This document shows positions 23,651-29,930 of a DNA stretch of 29,930 bases, one piece after another; position 1 is the first letter of the stretch; each line of letters starts with the position of its first letter. The DNA is taken from positions 1 through 29,930 of the forward strand of contig VGAF01000005.1 of the NCBI GenBank assembly GCA_016870855.1, read 5' to 3'. Origin of the DNA: Actinomycetota bacterium. Lineage in GTDB: Bacteria; Actinomycetota; Actinomycetes; Nanopelagicales; Nanopelagicaceae. Made by a program: the position numbers and the translations under genes. The notes beneath the pieces are model-generated. The model was not told the origin of the DNA. It searched no databases and saw only the letters and a list, made by a program, of their open reading frames with translations.

Positions 23651-24523
23651 TCAAGCATTTCCGGAGTTCATGCCTAACCAACGCTCCGGAATATCATCCT
23701 CTATTCTTTCAATTGCATTTCCAAGTTGATAGCTCAAACTCTCAAACAAGATTGAATCTCCTTGAAACACCCCTCCCATAGCCGCAAAGCGTGATGTCGG
23801 AATTTTTTTAAGCAATCGCTTTGTCAAGTCTGCAAGATGAGTTCCGGCTCCAACCAATATTGAGTGCGCTTCATCTGAGCCAGCTCGAGCAGCTTCCGTG
23901 ACTACTGGTGCAAGCGCCGCTACTGCTTGACGGCCACCTTTATAAACATATTCACGCAAGCCATACCAATCAGCCGGCGAGACAATTCCAAGAATTCTAT
24001 TACCGAGTATTGATTCTTTCGGATCTTTGCCAAGATCCCAGAGATCTGTTACATGTCGAAGAGCTTCCCGACCAATCCAAAATCCACCTCCTTCGTCGCC
24101 AATAATGAATCCATAGCCACCAGCTCGGACGAGTTCTCCGTTTCTATTCCTTGAAACTACAACAGAGCCAGTTCCGCCGTAAATTAATATTCCTTCACCG
24201 GGTTTAAAGATGGCAGCGTGTGCAAGTTCCATATCGTTACAAACCTCTACAGATTCAATTCCAAGCGCTCTGCGCGCTATCACACTGATTTTTTCAGCGA
24301 TTTGTGTGCCACTCCCAAGTCCAGTAACACCAAAGATCGCACGTGTGACTTTTGGTGCTGACCTTGCAATCTCCTCAATGACACCTTGGGCGCGAAGCCA
24401 CTCTTGGTCATTGAATATGTGGCCCGTTAGATTAGGGGCTTTACCCCGTTTAATTGATCCACCTAACTCCTGGGCCGCCCATTTAGTTGAACTCGCGCCA
24501 CAATCAACAACTATTGTGCTCAT
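23651..24523 (-). CDS. BadF/BadG-family amino-sugar kinase (NagK or MurK-like)
   Basis: ASKHA-fold ATP-dependent sugar kinase, 290 residues, probably phosphorylating C6 of GlcNAc, MurNAc or ManNAc. Phosphate-1 loop DCGASSTKW (7-15), putative base Asp97 in VCNDMELAH, phosphate-2 loop YGGTGSVV (115-122), and GDEGGGFWIGREALR (142-156), which is the signature of the GlcNAc kinase/MurK branch; the adenosine loop is near AAMGGVFQGD (about 247-256). The ATG overlaps the nanE stop (ATGA). Next to murQ, a MurK role (MurNAc to MurNAc-6-P) is plausible; next to nanE, a ManNAc kinase role is also possible. Sequence alone does not decide. Confidence 0.82.
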   Translation of the reverse strand: MSTIVVDCGASSTKWAAQELGGSIKRGKAPNLTGHIFNDQEWLRAQGVIEEIARSAPKVTRAIFGVTGLGSGTQIAEKISVIARRALGIESVEVCNDMELAHAAIFKPGEGILIYGGTGSVVVSRNRNGELVRAGGYGFIIGDEGGGFWIGREALRHVTDLWDLGKDPKESILGNRILGIVSPADWYGLREYVYKGGRQAVAALAPVVTEAARAGSDEAHSILVGAGTHLADLTKRLLKKIPTSRFAAMGGVFQGDSILFESLSYQLGNAIERIEDDIPERWLGMNSGNA

Positions 24524-25188
24524 CGAGAGTTCAAATCTCTAAGAAGTACTTCTGTTATATCGCGCGGGCTAGTTACCGCACGACCAACGACCACTGCATG
24601 TGCGCCAATCTCAAAAGCGCGCGTTACATCCCCTGAACCACGCACTCGCCCCTCTAATACTGTTGGCTTACCTAGATTAATTACATCTGCAAGTAACTCA
24701 AAATCTGGGCCTGCAGTTACTGGGCGCGCATCGGTATAACCAGCCATGGTTGTTGCAACATAATCCGCACCTAGATCAATGGCGGCACGTGCCGATGGCA
24801 GATTATCAATATCAGCAAGGACTTCTACCTGATTTTCACGCGCACATTTATATAGTTCCATCAAAGGTTCAGGGTGCGCACGAAGCGTGCTATCTATGCC
24901 AACAATTTGCGCTCCCGCAGCTGCTAGTTTGCAAATCTCTTCACAACTCTGGGTTATTCGCGCCTTGAAGCCAGGTCTCTCAATCTTACTTATTCCTAGA
25001 ATCGTTGCTTTTACTGATTTTCTCACTTCTGCAATCACATCTGCACCAGCGAGTCGAAGCGCAGTTGCGCCACCAGCAACTACATCCAGTGCAATTCTAT
25101 GAAGAATCTCAACGGACGCGAGATTAGATCTAGGAACTGTCTGGACCGAAATTATTACCGTCCGCGGTTCAACTGCGAGATTAGCCAA
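24520..25188 (-). CDS. nanE: N-acetylmannosamine-6-phosphate 2-epimerase (NanE-like)
   Basis: TIM-barrel enzyme interconverting ManNAc-6-P and GlcNAc-6-P. The 222 residues align by eye with E. coli NanE: ISVQTVP at 13-19 (ISCQPVP-like), ATALRLAG, GISK with catalytic Lys68, ARIT at 76-79, AGAQIVGIDST with Asp99, LADIDN (Asp126), GADYVATTMAGYT, LEGRV with Glu179, and GAHAVVVGRAVTSP. The start is a TTG (25188), three bases after the permease stop, with AAAGGG upstream. It needs a phosphorylated ManNAc, normally from sialic-acid breakdown; no nanA lyase is in the window. Another hexosamine-6-P may be the true substrate. Confidence 0.85.
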   Translation of the reverse strand: MANLAVEPRTVIISVQTVPRSNLASVEILHRIALDVVAGGATALRLAGADVIAEVRKSVKATILGISKIERPGFKARITQSCEEICKLAAAGAQIVGIDSTLRAHPEPLMELYKCARENQVEVLADIDNLPSARAAIDLGADYVATTMAGYTDARPVTAGPDFELLADVINLGKPTVLEGRVRGSGDVTRAFEIGAHAVVVGRAVTSPRDITEVLLRDLNSR

Positions 25189-25191
25189 GGT

Positions 25192-26061
25192 TTAGCCCTT
25201 TGTTGCGCCAGCCGTAAGGCCCTTGATGAATTGACTACTCAAGATAACATAGAGAATCACAAGTGGAAGCGCAGCCAAGGTAAGTCCGGCAAAGAGCGCG
25301 CCCCAATTAGCCCCGTATTCACCGAAGAATACTGATATACCCTGCATAATCGTCATCTTTGAAGTATCACGGATGAATACGAGCGGCAAGAGAAAGTCGT
25401 TCCAAATCGGAATTGCAGAGTAAATTCCGACGATTCCCGTGACGGGAAATATTAACGGCAACATAACTCGGCTAAATACTTGAAGTTCACTCGCACCATC
25501 AATTCGCGCAGCGTTATCAAGATCGGCTGGGAGGGCGCGGATAAATCCAGTGAAGATAAAGACCGCAGCCGGAATGGCACCGGAGGCATAGACAAGGATT
25601 AACCCGATTCGGCTATCCAGCAACCCCATATTCTTCAATTGAATAAATAGTGGAACGAGCGCCAACTTTGCCGGAATTAGTAAGCCGGCCAAGAAGAATA
25701 GGTAAATGGCGGTATTGAATTTGAATTGATAGCGCGCCAACGCGTACCCTGCAAGCGTGCCACAGAGCAAGACGATAAAGGTTGCGGAGGCCGTGACTAT
25801 AAAGGAGTTAAGTAGGTATTGCGTGAACTTTCCTTCAGTCAAAACTAGTCGATAGTTGGAAAGATCAATGCCATTGGCGAGCGCCAGTGGACTTGTGTAG
25901 ATATCTGCACCATTTCTGAATGACGAGTTAATCATGAAGATAATCGGGAGAAACACCCCAAGCGCATTTACAACGAGTGCGCCTTGTAAAAATATATCGA
26001 TTGGAGCAAACGGAGTTCTGCCAGCGGCGTGTTCTTTCGCCTTACTGAATTTAGCGCTCAT
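25192..26061 (-). CDS. Sugar ABC transporter permease (MalG-type, CUT1)
   Basis: Inner-membrane subunit, 289 residues, about six helices. The coupling loop ALPADLDNAARIDGASELQVFSRVMLPL is the CUT1 EAA motif; NSFIVTASATFIVLLCGTLAGYALAR and the C-terminal SSQFIKGLTAGATKG are typical of MalG-like proteins. The ATG overlaps the preceding permease stop (ATGA). No ATPase for this system is encoded in the window. Confidence 0.92.
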   Translation of the reverse strand: MSAKFSKAKEHAAGRTPFAPIDIFLQGALVVNALGVFLPIIFMINSSFRNGADIYTSPLALANGIDLSNYRLVLTEGKFTQYLLNSFIVTASATFIVLLCGTLAGYALARYQFKFNTAIYLFFLAGLLIPAKLALVPLFIQLKNMGLLDSRIGLILVYASGAIPAAVFIFTGFIRALPADLDNAARIDGASELQVFSRVMLPLIFPVTGIVGIYSAIPIWNDFLLPLVFIRDTSKMTIMQGISVFFGEYGANWGALFAGLTLAALPLVILYVILSSQFIKGLTAGATKG

Positions 26062-26978
26062 TGTTGGATCTCTCGCTTACGTAGATAGTAGGATCCAAGA
26101 GCCGCACCAATTCCAACAAAGATGAAGAGAATTACACCAATCGCTGAACTTAATCCGACATCTACTGTTGCTGAATCCACAGTTCCGAAAGCTAGGCGGT
26201 AGAAAAGCAGCGCCATCGTTGTGGTGCTACCACCTGGTTGGCCTGTTACACCACCAATCACATAAGGAAGTTCAAACCATTCAAAAGCCCCTATAAAGGT
26301 TAGGATTGCAACGATCGTAAATGAAGGCGCTAGAAGCGGGAAGATTATCTTGCGGAAGATCTGCATCTCGGATGCTCCGTCAATGCGTGCCGCTTCAATG
26401 TACTCCTCGTTGATGCTATTCATACCCGCCAAGAAAACAATGGCGGGGAAACCAACCCAACGCCACAAGCCGATGAAAATTAGAGTAAAGAGGGCAAGGC
26501 CAGGTTGGCCGAGCCAAGGTTGATTCAGCCAAGGCAGATTAAATTGGAGCGCTAAGGAGCTGATTGGTCCAAAGAGTGGATCAAGGAATAGTTTCCACAT
26601 AAAGGCAACAATTACAAGTGACAATATCACCGGCAAAAATACGATTGCTTGGAACAACTTCTTACCACGTCTTAGACGATATATAGCAAGCGCCAGAATC
26701 ATTCCGACAGAAGTTTGAACCAAAAAGAGCGTTACGAAGACAATTACGTTATTCCTAAATGCGCCACCAAAATCGCCTCGGAATGGAAAGTTGGAGAGCC
26801 TTTCAAAGTTGGTAAAGCCAACAAAGTCCCCGCGTTTGAAGCTCTCCCAACCGTAGAGGCTATAGCTAAGTAGCGTGAAGGCGGGCACCAAGGTGAAGAT
26901 GACCGTGAGAATCATCGCGGGAGTAATAAATGCGATGATCCATGGTCGTTGGTACCTAGTTACATTGCGAGTAGCCAT
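26058..26978 (-). CDS. Sugar ABC transporter permease (MalF-type, CUT1)
   Basis: Inner-membrane subunit, 306 residues if translation starts at ATG 26978, which has GGAGAAG nine bases upstream; the ATG at 26996 (six residues earlier) has no ribosome site. Helix-rich throughout, with the N-terminal segment PWIIAFITPAMILTVIFTLVPAF, and the coupling loop INEEYIEAARIDGASEMQIFRKIIFPLL. Lies downstream of a strong intercistronic hairpin that separates it from the binding-protein gene. Confidence 0.92.
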   Translation of the reverse strand: MATRNVTRYQRPWIIAFITPAMILTVIFTLVPAFTLLSYSLYGWESFKRGDFVGFTNFERLSNFPFRGDFGGAFRNNVIVFVTLFLVQTSVGMILALAIYRLRRGKKLFQAIVFLPVILSLVIVAFMWKLFLDPLFGPISSLALQFNLPWLNQPWLGQPGLALFTLIFIGLWRWVGFPAIVFLAGMNSINEEYIEAARIDGASEMQIFRKIIFPLLAPSFTIVAILTFIGAFEWFELPYVIGGVTGQPGGSTTTMALLFYRLAFGTVDSATVDVGLSSAIGVILFIFVGIGAALGSYYLRKREIQQ

Positions 26979-27006
26979 ATTATTTTGCTTCTCCATTTGG
27001 AACTAA

Positions 27007-27046
27007 GAGCATTGCTGCGGTTAGTTTCCTAGCCGCAGCAATGCTC
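27007..27046 (-). promoter_or_regulatory. Intercistronic hairpin with GAAA tetraloop after the sugar-binding protein gene
   Basis: GAGCATTGCTGCGG (minus 27046-27033) pairs perfectly over 14 bp with 27020-27007; after one C-A mismatch three more pairs close a GAAA loop. It stands in the 90-base gap between the binding-protein stop and the permease ATG, without a T-run, so it probably reduces read-through or protects the upstream mRNA 3' end. Confidence 0.8.
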
Positions 27047-27068
27047 TCAAGTCATCAGTTACTTTCTA

Positions 27069-28352
27069 CTAGATCTTTCCGGCAAACGGACCAAACCAAG
27101 TACCGACGCCCTTATTTACTTCGTCTGCAACTTGTTTTGCAGTCTTAGTGCCATTGAGCATGTTCGGGATTCCAGTCTGGAGAAGAGCCGAACCAGTCGG
27201 ATTCTTATAACGGAAACCAACTAGCATGATGTATGGGGTTCCCCACTTGTTGATTGAGCTAACTGCTTTCTGTAGTTGACGATCTCTGATTGGAACGCCA
27301 GGTACAGCAGTTATCTGAGCGACCGTCTGAACGAAAGGTGCACCGAAGCTCTTAGAAGCGAGATAGTTTAGGAACTTTAACGCTTCTGGGCGAGCCTTGG
27401 TCTTCGCATTGATTCCAAAGCCCCCATCTGCCCACGTTGAGACAAATTGTTTGCCACCTTTAGACATTGGCGGAGTTGCCATAAAGTCGAACTTCAACTT
27501 TGGGTTTTGATTACGGAAGTAACCTAGTTCAAAGATTCCGCCCATAAAGAAAGCTGCTTTGCCGCTAAAGAAGAGAGCGCGCGAGGCATCATAGCTAACT
27601 GCAGTCGCATTTGATGGCATATATGGGAATAGCTCTTGAACCGCTTCTAAGGACTTAATGAAGGCAGGATCCGTGAAGGTTTTCTTACCGGCGACTACAT
27701 CGTTATAGAACTCAGTTCCACCGTAGAACATTGGCGCGATGGTTCCCCACATTTGCTCAATATGGGTTGAGCCACCGTTAGCAAGTCCTTGCAGACCGGC
27801 AGCCTTGATCTTCTTTAGTTGTTCGATGAACTCTGGGTAAGTGTTTGGTGGCAATTGAATTCCCGCTTTACGCATGTATTCGAGGTTGTAGAAGATGCCA
27901 AGACTCTGGTAAGCAAATGGCACACCAAATAGACGCTTATCGCTAAAGCCGCGCTGTGAATTTAATGCATCGACCGGGTACTTATTCAGACCCTTAACTT
28001 CGTTGGCTGCGAGCGGACTTAGATAGCCGGGAACCACTAATTGGTCCAGCGCACCGTAAGCGCGCACGTGGACGATGTCTGGGCCCTTACCGGCGGCCAT
28101 AGCTGACATCAAGATTGTTTGGTAATCAGCAGATGGAAATGACTGGAAAGTAATTTTGATTCCAGGGTTAGCAGCAGAGAAGTCTTTTATGACACTCTCG
28201 TAGAAGGCTTTGTCTTCAACGCGCCAGCTATACATCGTTAATTCGACATTAGCAGCCTTCGACATTGGGGCCATTAATACGGAGCCCGATAGCGCTACTG
28301 CAGATACCGTCAACGAAGCGACCAGATGGCGCAGTCTATTGCGTGTTTTCAT
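27069..28352 (-). CDS. Sugar-binding protein of a CUT1 ABC transporter (SBP_bac_1)
   Basis: Extracytoplasmic receptor, 427 residues. The ATG has AGGAGAG just upstream and overlaps the regulator stop (ATGA). The signal peptide ends MSKA-AN (cleavage near 33/34) and has no lipobox cysteine. Family landmarks: LTMYSWRVEDKAFYESVIKDF, GIKITFQSF, AMAAGKGPDIVHV, FGVPFAYQSLGIFYNLEYMRKAG, FFSGKAAFFMGGIFELGYF, and FVSTWADGGFGINAKTK. Position between murR/murQ and nanE/kinase suggests an amino sugar (GlcNAc, MurNAc, GlcNAc-MurNAc or ManNAc), which the sequence itself does not prove. Confidence 0.92.
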   Translation of the reverse strand: MKTRNRLRHLVASLTVSAVALSGSVLMAPMSKAANVELTMYSWRVEDKAFYESVIKDFSAANPGIKITFQSFPSADYQTILMSAMAAGKGPDIVHVRAYGALDQLVVPGYLSPLAANEVKGLNKYPVDALNSQRGFSDKRLFGVPFAYQSLGIFYNLEYMRKAGIQLPPNTYPEFIEQLKKIKAAGLQGLANGGSTHIEQMWGTIAPMFYGGTEFYNDVVAGKKTFTDPAFIKSLEAVQELFPYMPSNATAVSYDASRALFFSGKAAFFMGGIFELGYFRNQNPKLKFDFMATPPMSKGGKQFVSTWADGGFGINAKTKARPEALKFLNYLASKSFGAPFVQTVAQITAVPGVPIRDRQLQKAVSSINKWGTPYIMLVGFRYKNPTGSALLQTGIPNMLNGTKTAKQVADEVNKGVGTWFGPFAGKI

Positions 28353-29338
28353 CTTTCTCTCCTATTGATTGATGACTTGGTTCTTACCCTTTCGGGTATT
28401 GGTCTCACACGAGACCAATTCTCGGTTCCACCCTTGCGGGCGTTGCTGCGCACCACGGCTTCACTCGCCGCTTCTGATGCGCCTTTGGCTTGGGCCCAGG
28501 AAAGTTGCGCCCATGAAATTGTCAGCAAATCTACGATAAATAATTGTGCGATACGGCTAACTGTTGCGCCTACGCGGATGCTCTTGCGCTCGGCTTGAGT
28601 ACGCAACGAGACCGCCGCCAACTTAGCTAGCGGACTCTTTGCATCGTTAGTTATACAAATCAAATTCACGCCATTAGCCACAAACTCCTCGGCCACGCTC
28701 AATACTTCAGGAGTTGCTCCACTGTGACTTACAACTATTAAGGCATCACCTGGATCAAGAGTTGCGATCGCAGACAGTGCCTGGTGGTTATCTTCAAAAT
28801 TTATGGTGGCCTTGCCGAGTCGCGCAAACTTCAATTGACAATCCTTAGCAACCAAGTTGCTCGCGCCAGCGCCATAAGTTGCGACGACGCGGGCGTGCTG
28901 CACCAATCTGACAGCAGTATTTAGACCGGCAAGATCGCATAGATCAGCGGTTTGGCGCAAGGTTAGGACCGATGAATTTATTAGTTTCTGTAGAACTTCA
29001 GATGAGCCATCTTTCTCATTGATTCCAAGTTCTAACTCTTGGCTCTCTTGCCCAAAACTTCCGGCCTGATATCCAATCGAAGCTACGGTCGAGAGTTTGA
29101 GGTGTGGATAGCCTTCAAATCCTAATTTTCGTGCGAATCGAACCGCTGTTGCTTGGGAGGTATTAGCAAGAGCTGCGAACTCCGAAATAGATGAGCGGAT
29201 TACTTCTTCTGGTTGCGCAAGGAGTATGTCAGCGCAGCGCTTCTCTTGTTCACCTAAATTTGGGTATTCGTTGCGAGCGGCAACGAAGGGATCGATGCGT
29301 TTGATGTTCACTATCATCTCAGCGCGCTTGGCAGGCAT
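28349..29338 (-). CDS. RpiR-family transcriptional regulator (MurR-like)
   Basis: Sugar-phosphate-sensing regulator: N-terminal helix-turn-helix of the RpiR type (FAALANTSQATAVRFARKLGFEGYPHLK, about 54-81) and a C-terminal SIS domain (GAGASNLVAKDCQLKFARLG; VSHSGATPEVL; ITNDAKSPLAKLA). Beside murQ the likely ligand is MurNAc-6-P or GlcNAc-6-P. I take ATG 29338, which forms TGATG with the murQ stop; a GTG three bases earlier is equivalent. Relatives usually end soon after the block matching SEAVVRSNA; here about 30 basic residues follow, and the DNA coding for them carries three small inverted repeats. It acts either as repressor or activator; its operator is not identified. Confidence 0.9.
   Translation of the reverse strand: MPAKRAEMIVNIKRIDPFVAARNEYPNLGEQEKRCADILLAQPEEVIRSSISEFAALANTSQATAVRFARKLGFEGYPHLKLSTVASIGYQAGSFGQESQELELGINEKDGSSEVLQKLINSSVLTLRQTADLCDLAGLNTAVRLVQHARVVATYGAGASNLVAKDCQLKFARLGKATINFEDNHQALSAIATLDPGDALIVVSHSGATPEVLSVAEEFVANGVNLICITNDAKSPLAKLAAVSLRTQAERKSIRVGATVSRIAQLFIVDLLTISWAQLSWAQAKGASEAASEAVVRSNARKGGTENWSRVRPIPERVRTKSSINRRER
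28385..28440 (-). promoter_or_regulatory. Cluster of three inverted repeats in the 3' end of the regulator gene
   Basis: From high to low coordinate on the minus strand: CCC-GCAA-GGG (28440-28431), a perfect 9-bp palindrome ATTGGTCTC-GTGT-GAGACCAAT (28419-28398), and TACCC-GAAA-GGGTA (28398-28385). Two have GNRA-type loops in RNA. They end 33 bases before the sugar-binding-protein ATG. They may be an internal operator for the RpiR regulator or an RNA processing/stability element. Confidence 0.55.
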
Positions 29339-29930
29339 CACTTACCTACCTTCTGCAACGTATTCAGGGTGCGGTCAAGATTGAATTGATTGCGCGCTAG
29401 TTGCTCGCGAGCAGTTTCGGCTGTGACCCCAGCTAGTAGCACGATCAGGGCGGTTCGCACTTCTTTATTCGCCGCAATTAATGCGGACTTTGCGTCGGCG
29501 CGCGAACAATTGGATAGATGAATCAAAATATTTTCGGCGCGCTCCCACAACTTCTCATTTGTTACTTTTACATCAATCATGAGGTTCTGGTAAATCTTGC
29601 CGAGGCGAATCATCGAGATAGTCGAGATCATATTGAGCACCATCTTTGTTGCCGTTCCCGCTTTCAATCGAGTAGAGCCGGCGACAACTTCTGGGCCAAC
29701 GTCAACTTCAATCACATCGTGGGTATGTTCACCAAGTTGAGAGCGCTTGTTGCAAGTTAGCCCAGCGGTGTAAGCACCGAGGCGCTTGGCAGCATCAATC
29801 GCGCCAATCACAAAAGGAGTCCGACCACTTGCCGTAATTCCAATAACCGAGTCTTTTTCTGTAACGCCAAGGCTGACAATCAACTCAGCGCCACTTGAAA
29901 TTGAATCTTCAGCCGCCTCAATCGAATTGC
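29338..29930 (-). CDS. murQ: N-acetylmuramic acid 6-phosphate etherase, 5' end beyond window
   Basis: SIS-domain lyase cleaving the D-lactyl ether of MurNAc-6-P to give GlcNAc-6-P and D-lactate. The frame is open to the window end; the first visible residues are NSIEAAEDS, which matches the region containing a catalytic Glu of MurQ (E. coli reads a similar EGAEDN), then IGITASGRTPFVIGA, AGLTCNK, VGPEVVAGSTRLKAGTATKMVLNM, and LGKIYQNLMIDV. The last ~65 residues form the helical C-terminal part with a UBA-like segment. About 100 N-terminal residues are outside the window. Its stop overlaps the regulator start. It is the furthest-upstream visible gene of the long minus-strand unit, so the promoter lies beyond 29930. 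Confidence 0.95.
   Translation of the reverse strand, partial: NSIEAAEDSISSGAELIVSLGVTEKDSVIGITASGRTPFVIGAIDAAKRLGAYTAGLTCNKRSQLGEHTHDVIEVDVGPEVVAGSTRLKAGTATKMVLNMISTISMIRLGKIYQNLMIDVKVTNEKLWERAENILIHLSNCSRADAKSALIAANKEVRTALIVLLAGVTAETAREQLARNQFNLDRTLNTLQKVGK

Noticed and set aside
1..29930. CRISPR arrays, insertion sequences, rRNA genes, prophage genes, riboswitches
   Set aside because: No spaced repeats, transposases, rRNA-like stretches, phage proteins or recognisable riboswitch leaders were seen on either strand.

Overview
The window reads as a piece of a small, streamlined actinobacterial chromosome of moderate GC, most like the freshwater acI / Nanopelagicales lineage. That placement is inferred from gene content and architecture, not from a marker gene. 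The pointers are: an actinobacterial TadA-associated protein beside tadA, a malic enzyme with an N-terminal ACT domain, an APC permease carrying a C-terminal OB-fold, a Ppm1-type polyprenol-phosphate-mannose synthase, nearly every same-strand junction being a 1-4 base overlap (ATGA/GTGA/TGATG), convergent genes that overlap at their 3' ends, and several first genes of transcription units with a TAnnnT box only 6-7 bases before the start codon (leaderless starts).

Layout. 1-1026 (-): 5'-complete but 3'-cut aldehyde dehydrogenase of the GabD type. 1136-4841 (+): APC permease/OB-fold fusion, polyprenol-phosphate mannosyltransferase and FkbM-type methyltransferase, coupled by ATGA overlaps. 4842-6993: an AT-rich 610-codon membrane-protein gene bracketed by a complete tRNA-Ser(CGA) and an 85-bp direct repeat holding a 3'-truncated copy of the same tRNA with its promoter; this looks like an insertion or duplication at a tRNA locus. 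7024-7953 (-): tadA and its partner. 8026-10640 (+): upp, malic enzyme, DedA protein. 10616-13313 (-): YdcZ/DUF606 transporter and ABC-F ATPase. 13339-14709 (+): GlcD-like FAD oxidase.

14684-29930 (-) is the most striking part: a nearly continuous gene set for scavenging cell-wall fragments. In transcription order it holds murQ (5' end beyond the window), a MurR-like RpiR regulator, a sugar ABC transporter (binding protein and two permeases, no ATPase), nanE, a BadF/NagK/MurK-type amino-sugar kinase, a complete oligopeptide ABC transporter (binding protein, two permeases, two ATPases), anmK, and after a small opposite-strand GNAT gene a dipeptide (L-Ala-D/L-Glu type) epimerase and a PF00144 serine hydrolase. 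The proposed logic is: amino sugars and wall peptides are imported; kinase and AnmK make MurNAc-6-P; MurQ splits it to GlcNAc-6-P and D-lactate; the adjacent GlcD-like oxidase could burn the D-lactate; the epimerase turns the peptide into normal L-amino acids. NanE adds a ManNAc-6-P entry that is not part of the standard MurNAc route.

The serine hydrolase is broken by what looks like a 7-base deletion exactly in its SxxK active-site motif. GNRA-capped RNA hairpins flank the binding-protein genes, suggesting that binding-protein segments of the long transcript are processed or stabilised separately.
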